Assembly (NCBI GenBank): GCA_902796455.1
Contig: CADBPH010000364.1
Span: 1-26,487 of the forward strand
Length of the DNA: 26,487 nucleotides
DNA from: an uncultured Bacteroidia bacterium
GTDB taxonomy: Bacteria; Bacteroidota; Bacteroidia; Bacteroidales; UBA932
Direction of reading: 5' to 3'
The notes under the pieces were generated by a model, which saw nothing but the letters and a program-made list of their open reading frames with translations, ran no database searches and was not told the DNA's origin. The translations under genes and the position numbers were made by a program. Position 1 is the stretch's first letter. Every line of letters begins with the position of its first letter. Shown one piece after another: positions 14,916 through 22,070 of the stretch.

Positions 14916-15806
14916 ATGGATCTTTTATCGAAATATGGATATGCTCCTGATAAGGAAGCTATCGACAGGAGCTTGGACTTGATTGCCAAGAATCTCGACA
15001 ACGTGGTGTCCACGGATGTGCTGAAAGAGTGCATGTCCATGATGGACCTGACATCCCTTCACACGACGGATACAGCTGCTTCCATCGAGCGGCTGGCAGA
15101 GAAAATCAATGCTTTCCAGACGGAGTATCCCGGCTATCCCGGCCCGGCTTCGGTCTGTGTGTTTGCAAACCTTGTCCCGGCACTTCGGAAAAGCCTGATC
15201 GCTCCGGGTGTCCACATCACGGGCGTCGCAGGGAGTTTCCCGACAGCGCAGAGTTTCCTGGAGGTGAAGGTAAAAGAATGTGAATTGGCAGTGGAAGGGG
15301 GAGCCGATGAAATCGATGTCGTACTGGCCCTGAATGCGTTCTTTGCCGGAGAATATGAGCGGGCTGCGGAAGAGATCCGTGCCATTCGCCAGGCGCTGGA
15401 CAATCTCGCTGTCAAAGTCGGGCGGAAGATCATTCTCAAGGTGATCGTGGAAAGCGGATTGCTGGTGACGCCGGAGCGGATCGCCGAGGCATCCTTCCTT
15501 GCGATGGAAGCCGGCGCTGATTTCATCAAGACTTCGACCGGCAAGGTGGAAGTGAATGCCACGCCGATGGCCGCCTACGTGATGTGCGAGTGTGTCAAGG
15601 CGTTCTGCCAAAAGACGGGTCGGAAAGTCGGATTCAAGGCCGCCGGAGGAATTTCCTCAGCCATGGATGCAGTGTGCTATTACTCGATTGTATCTACCGT
15701 GCTGGGCAAAGAGTGGCTGAATAAGGGCCTGTTCCGATTCGGTGTCAGCCGGCTGGCCAATAACTTAATGTCTGCGATCGAGCAGAAAACCGTGGCCTAC
15801 TTCTAG
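14916..15806 (+). CDS. deoC: Deoxyribose-phosphate aldolase
   Basis: 296 residues from the ATG at 14916. It splits 2-deoxyribose 5-phosphate into glyceraldehyde 3-phosphate and acetaldehyde in deoxynucleoside breakdown. The Schiff-base lysine is K205 in DFIKTSTGK; the second active-site lysine K241 (VGFKAAGGI) and the acidic D134 of GGADEID are present. The protein is longer than E. coli DeoC because of an N-terminal helical extension of about 50 residues, as in other Bacteroidota. An upstream in-frame reading would overlap the radical SAM gene and add no conserved sequence. It is the last gene before the terminator at 15841-15878. Confidence 0.95.
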   Translation: MDLLSKYGYAPDKEAIDRSLDLIAKNLDNVVSTDVLKECMSMMDLTSLHTTDTAASIERLAEKINAFQTEYPGYPGPASVCVFANLVPALRKSLIAPGVHITGVAGSFPTAQSFLEVKVKECELAVEGGADEIDVVLALNAFFAGEYERAAEEIRAIRQALDNLAVKVGRKIILKVIVESGLLVTPERIAEASFLAMEAGADFIKTSTGKVEVNATPMAAYVMCECVKAFCQKTGRKVGFKAAGGISSAMDAVCYYSIVSTVLGKEWLNKGLFRFGVSRLANNLMSAIEQKTVAYF

Positions 15807-15840
15807 TCCGTTTTGCAGCATTATTTTGCTCTTTGTGCGA

Positions 15841-15878
15841 AAAAATCGCCATTCTACGCATGTGGGATGGCGATTTTT
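15841..15878 (+). terminator. Long-stem rho-independent terminator after deoC
   Basis: A continuous 17-bp stem (15841-15857 with 15862-15878, two T-G wobbles) around a GCAT loop, with A residues on the 5' side and TTTTT on the 3' side. It closes the ftsY-to-deoC series. The A/T symmetry would let it act on both strands. Confidence 0.9.
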
Positions 15879-15919
15879 AATTTAAACGCTTATTTTTTCT
15901 GAATGCGGATACCCTGCCG

Positions 15920-15927
15920 TATTTTTG
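15920..15927 (+). promoter_or_regulatory. Promoter -7 element for the metallo-lipoprotein operon
   Basis: TATTTTTG followed by C fits TAnnTTTGC and lies 23 bases before the ATG at 15951. The -33 region (TTTTTT ending at 15899) is T-rich but lacks a clean TTG. Confidence 0.6.
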
Positions 15928-15950
15928 CACGGAACAAATAAAGCTGCACC

Positions 15951-17555
15951 ATGAAAAAACGATTCATTTTATTGGCTCTGTCGTTGTTGGCTGCCGGCGG
16001 ATGCGCCCGGGAGCCGCTTGCGCCGGATGCTTTGCAGGCCCTCCCCGAGGAGGCCCTGTCCCACGAGATGATTGTCCTTGGGGACAAACTGGAGGACCCG
16101 TATTCCGTGCGGAACATGACCAAGGCGCTTGCGTCGTTGTACCCGACCAAGGCGCCGCGTATAGATGTTTCAGCAACGGACATTTATGTCCGTTTCCTGC
16201 CGGAGACGGAAGCGCAGTACAATATGCTGGAACGGGCCGGACTTGCCCTGATGGACCATCCGGTGGATTACCAGATCGTCCGGGACGGAGATTATTATCA
16301 TGATCCCGAGATCCCGGAAGACCGGATTACCTGGCAGTATGCCGTTGTGCCGCGCGACTTCCGGATTCCGCCGGGAATCAAGCACGAAATCCTGGACGAG
16401 TGTTTCATCCCGGATGAGAACATGGCGACCCGGTCCCCGGACGGATTCGACTGGGCTGCCGTTGAGCGGGAGTCGTTCCGGTTGACGGGGAATGCGGAGT
16501 TATTGCAACCGCTCACGCGGGCGACGGAAGCGGGGAAACCCTCCGGGCGGATCACCATTGTGGACGACGCGGCCAATGGCGGGAAACCTTTTGGCGTGGC
16601 GGGCGTCAAAGTTGTCTGCAACACCTTTGTCAAGTTCGCTTCCGCCTATACCGACCGGGATGGCTACTACGAGATCGGTACCACGTTCTCCGCCGATGTC
16701 CGATACCGGTTGATGTTCAAGAATCAGGCGAAGTTTTCGATCGGATTGAACAAAATCCTGGTCCCTGCCTCTTCCTCTACATTGGGCAAAGGGACCCCGC
16801 AGGGGAAGGATGAGACGGTTACGCCGGCATCGGACAGGCGCTTGTTCTGCCGCTGCGTGGTCAACAATGCCATCTATGATTATATCAGCCGTTGCAAGGA
16901 GGATGACCTGGGCATATTGGCGCCTCCGGCTGACCTGCGGGTATGGATTTTCCAGAAAATCCGCCCGAGCAGCGCCGCCATGCTGCATCATGGAGCCTTT
17001 GTGGAAAACGATCTGCTGACAAGTATGGTGGGAGAATACATCCCCTTGGTCAAAATCTTCCTGCCGGATGTTACGATCGGGGCTTCCGGGAAGGACACCT
17101 ATGCGCGTCTGTACTCGGAAACCGTCCATGAAATGGCTCATGCCAGTCATTTCGCCCAGGTCGGAAAGGAGTATTGGGACAAGTTCATTGAGTACATCCT
17201 GACGGCGTTTGCTTCTTCCGGCGGAGATGTGTACGGCTCGGGCAGCGGAAATGGCGCCGGCCACTGCGAGGTTGGGGAAATGTGGGCGTATTTCCTGCAG
17301 AATAAGATCTACCATGACCGTTACGGCGGAGCGATGCCGGAGAATGGGAATGCGTATTGGTTCCAGCCGCAGATCCTGCGGTATCTGAATGAACGGGGCA
17401 TGTCCGTGTCGCAGATTTTCTCTGCCCTGGGAGAGGATGTGACGGACAAGGCGTCGCTGCGGCGGAGTCTGCTGGCCCTGTATCCGGAATTCCAGGCGGT
17501 AATCGATCAGGTTTTTGCGCGGTATACGGGAGGAGGCGATGATGAGCAAGCGTAG
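15951..17555 (+). CDS. Lipoprotein with HEMAH zinc-metalloprotease-like motif
   Basis: 534 residues. The signal peptide ends in LAAGGC (Cys 18), so this is probably a lipid-anchored outer-membrane or surface protein. Residues 198-262 look like a carboxypeptidase-regulatory-type beta sandwich (GRITIVDD, then AYTDRDGYYEI). Residues 393-397 are HEMAH with a further H400, the HExxH zinc signature; E443 in GEMWAYF is a candidate third ligand, as in gluzincin-type proteases. I do not recognise a named family, and proteolytic activity is inferred from the motif only. It is first in an operon with a DUF3575 protein and an Mfa2-like lipoprotein, and its end overlaps the DUF3575 start by 14 bases. That context suggests work at the cell surface, perhaps on a fimbria-like structure. 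Confidence 0.72.
   Translation: MKKRFILLALSLLAAGGCAREPLAPDALQALPEEALSHEMIVLGDKLEDPYSVRNMTKALASLYPTKAPRIDVSATDIYVRFLPETEAQYNMLERAGLALMDHPVDYQIVRDGDYYHDPEIPEDRITWQYAVVPRDFRIPPGIKHEILDECFIPDENMATRSPDGFDWAAVERESFRLTGNAELLQPLTRATEAGKPSGRITIVDDAANGGKPFGVAGVKVVCNTFVKFASAYTDRDGYYEIGTTFSADVRYRLMFKNQAKFSIGLNKILVPASSSTLGKGTPQGKDETVTPASDRRLFCRCVVNNAIYDYISRCKEDDLGILAPPADLRVWIFQKIRPSSAAMLHHGAFVENDLLTSMVGEYIPLVKIFLPDVTIGASGKDTYARLYSETVHEMAHASHFAQVGKEYWDKFIEYILTAFASSGGDVYGSGSGNGAGHCEVGEMWAYFLQNKIYHDRYGGAMPENGNAYWFQPQILRYLNERGMSVSQIFSALGEDVTDKASLRRSLLALYPEFQAVIDQVFARYTGGGDDEQA
17531..17536 (+). promoter_or_regulatory. AGGAGG before the DUF3575 gene
   Basis: AGGAGG lies 5 bases before the ATG at 17542 and only 2 before the ATG at 17539, which favours 17542 if the sequence is used. 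It lies within the 3' end of the upstream gene (Gly-Gly-Gly codons), so chance is possible. Confidence 0.35.
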
Positions 17556-18105
17556 ATGGATGTTACCTGTATTCCTGTGGATGCTGGCGATGCCTGCATT
17601 GCATGCGCAGAAAGTGGCCTTGTCGACGAATGTAGTGGAATACGCCAATCTGGCGACCTTGAATGCGGAGGCCTCTTATGCCTGGAAACAGCACTGGAGT
17701 GCATTTGCTGCCGTGAAATACAATCCCTTTTCTTTCGAATGGGGCGAGGACCGGCACCAGGTCAACAATCGGCAGCAAACGTACGGCGCAGGGGTCCGTT
17801 ACTGGCCCTGGCATGTGTATTCCGGCTGGTGGATCTCCTCCCGGGCGCAGTACCAGGAATACAATGTCGGCGGACTGGTATCGGAAGAAACCCGGGAAGG
17901 GGACAGGATCGGAGCCGGGTTCGGGGCCGGATATACCTATATGCTGCACAAGCGGTTCAATCTCGAATTCGGGCTGGGATTCTGGGCAGGAGCGGATCGC
18001 TACAGGGTGTATGACTGTCCTGTCTGCGGGATCACCCAGGAGAGCGGGAGTACCCTGTTCCTGTTGCCCAGCGACGTGATCATTGCCTTGAGCTATGTCT
18101 TCTGA
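17542..18105 (+). CDS. DUF3575 family outer-membrane protein
   Basis: 187 residues. A signal peptide (1-23, ending LHAQ) is followed by alternating amphipathic strands typical of a small beta barrel, with the KVALSTNVVEYANL opening, the GVRYWPWHVYSGWW block and the C-terminal LSYVF. This fits DUF3575, a Bacteroidota family often found in fimbria loci beside FimB/Mfa2 proteins. Its exact role is unknown; an outer-membrane part of fimbria assembly is the usual guess. The start at 17542 (or the adjacent ATG at 17539) removes an upstream TTG extension that would disturb the signal peptide. It overlaps both neighbours: 14 bases with the metallo-lipoprotein and 11 with the Mfa2-like gene. Confidence 0.8.
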   Translation: MSKRRWMLPVFLWMLAMPALHAQKVALSTNVVEYANLATLNAEASYAWKQHWSAFAAVKYNPFSFEWGEDRHQVNNRQQTYGAGVRYWPWHVYSGWWISSRAQYQEYNVGGLVSEETREGDRIGAGFGAGYTYMLHKRFNLEFGLGFWAGADRYRVYDCPVCGITQESGSTLFLLPSDVIIALSYVF

Positions 18106-18889
18106 CAAATGGCGGACAGCGGTTCCTGTCCTTGTGGCCGTACTCTTATTCAGTACTCCTCCCGGATGTTCGGTCAAGGAGGACAGGAACTTTTGTCCAT
18201 GCGCCCTGCGGCTTTACTTCCGGGACCCTCCCCGGGCTGCCGTCCTCGTAGCGTCGGATACCGGAAGCGATGTCATCCGTCGGGATACGGTATTCCTGGA
18301 AGGGCGGGACACTGCCGTGTGGCTCCGTCTGGAAGGGAATCATGCCGACTTGGCTGTTTTCCAGCCGATAGACTGTGGTTTCTCGGTCAGGGAAGGGCTC
18401 CGGATTCCTACGGGCGAGGCAGCGCCGCCGTTGTGGCTGGATGCCTTCTCTGTCCCGCTGACAGAGGAGGAGGTGGCGGACACCGTCTGCCTGCACAAAG
18501 AATACTGCTTCCTGGAGATTCGGATAATGGAATCGGGCGGGGTGCCTGCATACCCGTTCCGCTTATGCTTCCGCGGGAATGTCGGGGGAGTTTCCCGCAC
18601 GGGCGATCCCGTGGAGGGGGCGTTTGAGGTGGTGCGGGAGCCGGATGCGGACGGGACGGTCCGGATCTGTCTGCCCCGGCAGCGCGATGCCTCCTTGCTT
18701 CTGGATATCACCGACGGGGAAAACCGCGTCCGCACTTTTGCGCTCGGGGAATATCTGGAACAGAGCGGATATGACTGGGCCGCCCTGGATTTGGCGGATC
18801 AGTCCATGACGCTCGATTTCTCCCGGACGGCTATCCGGTTGGAAATCGGTTCCTGGAAACGGACGTATGCGTGCGAGGTCGTAATCTGA
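18095..18889 (+). CDS. FimB/Mfa2-like fimbrial anchor lipoprotein
   Basis: 264 residues. The signal peptide ends at a weak lipobox (TPPGC, Cys 25), followed by SVKEDRNFCPCALRLYF. The EDR-x-x-CPC-x-L block just after the lipid Cys is the hallmark of FimB/Mfa2-type proteins, which cap or anchor Bacteroidales type V fimbriae at the outer membrane. The remainder looks all-beta, as expected for two transthyretin-like domains. In known loci, fimbrillin genes follow; here the next gene is a convergent patatin only 12 bases away, so any shaft subunit must be encoded elsewhere. The start overlaps the DUF3575 gene by 11 bases. The assignment rests mainly on the N-terminal motif and the partner gene. 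Confidence 0.65.
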   Translation: MSSDKWRTAVPVLVAVLLFSTPPGCSVKEDRNFCPCALRLYFRDPPRAAVLVASDTGSDVIRRDTVFLEGRDTAVWLRLEGNHADLAVFQPIDCGFSVREGLRIPTGEAAPPLWLDAFSVPLTEEEVADTVCLHKEYCFLEIRIMESGGVPAYPFRLCFRGNVGGVSRTGDPVEGAFEVVREPDADGTVRICLPRQRDASLLLDITDGENRVRTFALGEYLEQSGYDWAALDLADQSMTLDFSRTAIRLEIGSWKRTYACEVVI

Positions 18890-18901
18890 GGCCGGAGGGC
18901 A

Positions 18902-21322
18902 TCAGAAGTTGAACCCGAAGGAGAAGGTTACGCCAAAGCCGGTGACGTCGCACCAGTGGAGCCCGAGTTGGAGGGGACCGGCGGCTGTCTTGCGGGCGAA
19001 TTCCGTCCCGAAGGCATAGGCGGTCAGGTCTTTCTTCCACATTTGGCTGAAGACATCGGCGTCCTGGAGGACCGCAGCTTTTGCGGAGAGGTAATTTTTC
19101 CGGCCCAGCCTGTAACGGAGGGCGGCTTCGGCTGTCGCAGCAAAGTCCTCACACAGGGAGAAACCGTGTCCAAAGCCCAGGAAAGGCATTTGGTACTCCA
19201 TGTACCGGCCTGCCAGGGATCCGCCGGCGACCAGGCTGTGGATGTTCTCGATATGATTGGCGTTTCCGGTAAATAAGCCGGCATACATGGACGGTTGGAA
19301 GACAAAATGTTCTCCCATCAGCACGGCGACGGACAGGCTGGCCACGCCCACGCCGTAGGGATTGATATTGCCCCGGAAAGGTTTGGTGCTGGAACCGTCG
19401 TCTTTCATGTCAATGGAGTAACCGTTGAATACATAGCGGGCGTCCAGCGTGGCGCGGAATCCCTGGGTCGGGAAATAACCGTCATTGAATGTATCCAGTT
19501 TGAGCGATGCGAAGACGGACTGCCAGTTGCTGCGGAAGTCCCATTCGCGCCACTCCAGATGCTGGTCCAGGTAGGTTTCATACGGGTTGAAATCCGTCGT
19601 GATTCCGAAACGGGCCTTTCCGTAGACCAGCCGCGCGTCTTCGGCATAAAGGTCAACCCGCGTGTTCAGCGTCTGCAGGTGAACCGTTTCTTGCTTGTTA
19701 TAATAGGAGACATTCGTGTACTTGTTCCGCAGGCCGATGCCCAGTACGGGCAATCTCCGCAGGGTCTTGTATGACAGGTCCAATTTCAAGTCGGAGACAT
19801 TGCCGATTTTCAGCTCGGACTGGAAACGCAGTCCGCTGAGCTTCCGGGTTCCGGTGGATAGGAAGGCGCTGACATAAACCCTTTCGTCCGTATCCACGTG
19901 GACACTGGCGCCGAACTCGTTTGTCTGCCCTTTCTTGCACTCGAAAACAAGGGTGAACGGCGCTTCGGAACCGAGGAGCCGGTAAGTGACTGACTCAAAG
20001 GCGCGGGTCCCGTAAATCAGTGAAAGGATCCGTTCGATTTCCGCCCGGTCATACAGCCCGTTCTTGGGCAGGAAAGCGGATTGGAGCAAGTAACGCGCCT
20101 CCTTGTCGGGAATCCCGTCGATCCGGACCTCGCCGACGCGGACTTTCTGCTTGCCGATATCGATGGCGGTGTGCGTGGGCCGCTGGCCCTTTCCCGAACC
20201 GATTCTTTTCGCAATGGCTTCAAATTCTTCTTTGTGCTCAATCGCCTTGGCATATCCCTGACGGATGATTTCGCTGACGCTTTCGTCATCGAACGACAAC
20301 ATATTGAATCCCTCCAGTACGTGCTGGAGCAGGACATCCGTATGATTGCGGGTGACCTTGGCTGCGTCCGTGCTCATCATCGAAATATTCTGCATGAGGA
20401 GGCTGGTCAGGGAATTCAGTTCCGACAGATTGAGGTCGGACGGCATCTCTGAGCCGATGACGATGTCGGCCCCCATGGCCCGGGCGATGTCAACCGGGAA
20501 ATTGTTCCGGGTCCCACCGTCCGAAAGGACCATCCCGCCTAAACGTACAGGCCTGAAATAGAAAGGGATGGCCATTGTGGAACGCATGGCATCGACGACG
20601 GTGCCTTCCATCCAGTTCTTTTCCGACATGCTGGCCATATCCGTCGCTACGCAATAAAACGGAATCGGCAGGTGGTCGAATTTCAGCGAGTCCTGGTAGC
20701 CAACGGTGACGGAACTCAGGATATTCCTAACATTGAAGCCGAACAGGAAGCCGTCCGGCATGCCCAAACTGGCCTGGGCGACCACTTCGGAACCCATGTC
20801 CGCCGTATGCGTGTCGATTTTTCCGTACGATTTCTCCCATTCCCGTTGCTGGCGGAGCCGTTGCGCCGCATCTTCTTTTCCATAGTGGAAGGGAATGCGC
20901 AGGGCAAACCGCTCTTTGTTCTTCCGGACCTGGTAAGACTGGCATTCATCGGGAATCTTGTCCGACATCATGACGGACCAGTCGATCGCACGTACCAGCG
21001 AATCCAGGTATTCTGCATTATATCCCAGGGAATACAGGCCGCTGACCAGGCCTCCCATGCTGGTTCCGCCGATCAGGTCGACCGGAATACCGAGCTCTTC
21101 CATATATTTCAGCACACCCAGATGGGCCATGCCCCGGGCTCCGCCTCCGGCCAGGACAACGGCGACGGTCGGACGGTATTGCCGGATGGAATCCATCCGG
21201 GCGCGCATGCGGATAAAGGCCAACGAGTCGCCTTCCGGGTCGACGCTGGGCATGACCAGGTTATTTTGTGCCCAGGAATGGATGCAGAGCAAGCAGGAGA
21301 GAATGGTCAGAATCTTTTTCAT
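18902..21322 (-). CDS. Patatin-like phospholipase with POTRA and outer-membrane beta-barrel domains
   Basis: 806 residues. Signal peptide (1-18), patatin domain (about 51-290), one POTRA-like domain (about 394-455) and an Omp85/BamA-type beta barrel to the end, finishing in Phe as barrels do. The Ser-Asp dyad is readable: oxyanion loop GGGARG (59-64), S88 in GTSMGG and D268 in DGG. The layout resembles type Vd autotransporters such as PlpD and FplA, whose phospholipase A domain is exported by their own barrel. Related proteins are widespread in Bacteroidota. The cellular substrate is presumably phospholipid. It has its own consensus promoter and is convergent with the fimbria-like operon, with 12 bases between stops. 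Confidence 0.92.
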   Translation of the reverse strand: MKKILTILSCLLCIHSWAQNNLVMPSVDPEGDSLAFIRMRARMDSIRQYRPTVAVVLAGGGARGMAHLGVLKYMEELGIPVDLIGGTSMGGLVSGLYSLGYNAEYLDSLVRAIDWSVMMSDKIPDECQSYQVRKNKERFALRIPFHYGKEDAAQRLRQQREWEKSYGKIDTHTADMGSEVVAQASLGMPDGFLFGFNVRNILSSVTVGYQDSLKFDHLPIPFYCVATDMASMSEKNWMEGTVVDAMRSTMAIPFYFRPVRLGGMVLSDGGTRNNFPVDIARAMGADIVIGSEMPSDLNLSELNSLTSLLMQNISMMSTDAAKVTRNHTDVLLQHVLEGFNMLSFDDESVSEIIRQGYAKAIEHKEEFEAIAKRIGSGKGQRPTHTAIDIGKQKVRVGEVRIDGIPDKEARYLLQSAFLPKNGLYDRAEIERILSLIYGTRAFESVTYRLLGSEAPFTLVFECKKGQTNEFGASVHVDTDERVYVSAFLSTGTRKLSGLRFQSELKIGNVSDLKLDLSYKTLRRLPVLGIGLRNKYTNVSYYNKQETVHLQTLNTRVDLYAEDARLVYGKARFGITTDFNPYETYLDQHLEWREWDFRSNWQSVFASLKLDTFNDGYFPTQGFRATLDARYVFNGYSIDMKDDGSSTKPFRGNINPYGVGVASLSVAVLMGEHFVFQPSMYAGLFTGNANHIENIHSLVAGGSLAGRYMEYQMPFLGFGHGFSLCEDFAATAEAALRYRLGRKNYLSAKAAVLQDADVFSQMWKKDLTAYAFGTEFARKTAAGPLQLGLHWCDVTGFGVTFSFGFNF

Positions 21323-21369
21323 TTTTCAGTGTTATGCGGGCCCAGAGATCATTCGGGCAGGGTTTCCTG

Positions 21370-21400
21370 CAAAAATAGAAGAAAAACCAGCCATGCGCAA
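21370..21400 (-). promoter_or_regulatory. Promoter for the patatin gene
   Basis: On the minus strand TTG (21400-21398), 20 bases, then TATTTTTG (21377-21370) followed by C. Both elements and the spacing match the Bacteroidota consensus. Transcription would begin near 21363, about 40 bases before the ATG. Confidence 0.75.
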
Positions 21401-21419
21401 GGGAACCGCTGCTTTTTTG

Positions 21420-21427
21420 TATATTTG
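21420..21427 (+). promoter_or_regulatory. Promoter -7 element for ridA
   Basis: TATATTTG fits TAnnTTTG, 20 bases before the ridA ATG. I see no clear TTG at the -33 distance; that stretch overlaps the -33 element of the opposing patatin promoter. Confidence 0.55.
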
Positions 21428-21447
21428 TTCCTAAATAAATACCGATT

Positions 21448-21825
21448 ATGGAGATCATCAATACCGAGAAGGCGCCCGCTGCCATCGGGCCCTACAGCCA
21501 GGCTGTCGACAGTGGTGCAGGCCTTGTTTTTGTTTCCGGGCAGTTGCCCATCGATCCGGCGACAGGGGTTTTCCCGGAGGGAGGGATTGCCCAGCAGACC
21601 CGGCAGTCGTTGTTGAATGCACAATCGATTCTCCGGGAGGCCGGACTGGATCTGAGCCATGTCGTCAAGACGACCGTATTTCTCGCTGACATGGGAGATT
21701 TCGCGGCGATGAATGCGGTGTACGCCGAATTTTTCCAGGCTCCGTTCCCTGCCCGTTCCGCCGTGGCAGTCAAAACGTTGCCGAAAGGGGCGATGGTCGA
21801 AATCGAATGCATCGCCGCGCGATAA
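21448..21825 (+). CDS. ridA: RidA family 2-iminobutanoate/2-iminopropanoate deaminase
   Basis: 125 residues, the normal size for the RidA (YjgF) family, which hydrolyses reactive enamines and imines released by PLP enzymes such as threonine dehydratase and so protects other PLP enzymes. Key features: the N-terminal APAAIGPYSQAV block (9-20), the catalytic R103 in PARSAVAV and E120 in EIECIA. The active trimer is cytoplasmic. It stands alone, with its own promoter upstream and the tRNA-Leu promoter beginning about 30 bases after its stop. Confidence 0.95.
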   Translation: MEIINTEKAPAAIGPYSQAVDSGAGLVFVSGQLPIDPATGVFPEGGIAQQTRQSLLNAQSILREAGLDLSHVVKTTVFLADMGDFAAMNAVYAEFFQAPFPARSAVAVKTLPKGAMVEIECIAAR

Positions 21826-21858
21826 GCCCGGAGACAGGAGAAAAAAGTAGACGGATTC

Positions 21859-21889
21859 TTTGGATTTCCGAATTTGATTCGTATCTTTG
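21859..21889 (+). promoter_or_regulatory. Promoter of tRNA-Leu
   Basis: TTTG (21859-21862), 19 bases, TATCTTTG (21882-21889): a full match to the Bacteroidota consensus. Transcription would start near 21895, a few bases before the tRNA 5' end. Confidence 0.85.
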
Positions 21890-21902
21890 TCATCCATTCT
21901 GA

Positions 21903-21987
21903 GCGCGGGTGGCGAAATTGGTAGACGCGCTACTCTCAGGAGGTAGTGCCTATTACTGGCGTGACAGTTCGACTCTGTTCCCGCGCA
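21903..21987 (+). tRNA. tRNA-Leu (anticodon CAG)
   Basis: The acceptor stem GCGCGGG (21903-21909) pairs with CCCGCGC (21980-21986), followed by discriminator A. The anticodon stem CTACT/GGTAG encloses a 7-base loop CTCAGGA with anticodon CAG, reading CUG. A long variable arm marks it as class II, and TTCGACT is the T loop. No CCA is encoded, so the tail must be added by the nucleotidyltransferase. The gene stands alone with its own promoter and terminator. Confidence 0.96.
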
Positions 21988-21988
21988 C

Positions 21989-22024
21989 AATCAAGCCGGT
22001 GTAAAAACCGGCTTGATTTTTTTT
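21989..22024 (+). terminator. Rho-independent terminator of tRNA-Leu
   Basis: A perfect 12-bp stem (21989-22000 with 22007-22018) around GTAAAA, with eight T residues at 22017-22024. It starts two bases after the tRNA discriminator. Confidence 0.93.
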
Positions 22025-22052
22025 GTATCCTTCCGTCAGTTCGTTACCTTTG
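22022..22052 (+). promoter_or_regulatory. Promoter of the D-2-hydroxyacid dehydrogenase gene
   Basis: TTTG (22022-22025), 19 bases, TACCTTTG (22045-22052) followed by C: a full consensus match. Its -33 element is built from the last T residues of the tRNA terminator. Transcription would start near 22058, which rules out the in-frame TTG at 22023 as a start codon. Confidence 0.82.
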
Positions 22053-22070
22053 CTGTCAGAGAGGAACGAT

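Noticed and set aside
20672..21616. Plus-strand open frame across the patatin start and into ridA
   Set aside because: It crosses two real genes and the promoter region between them; no recognisable protein.
22023..22070. In-frame TTG start for the dehydrogenase
   Set aside because: It falls inside the -33 element of that gene's consensus promoter, upstream of transcription.
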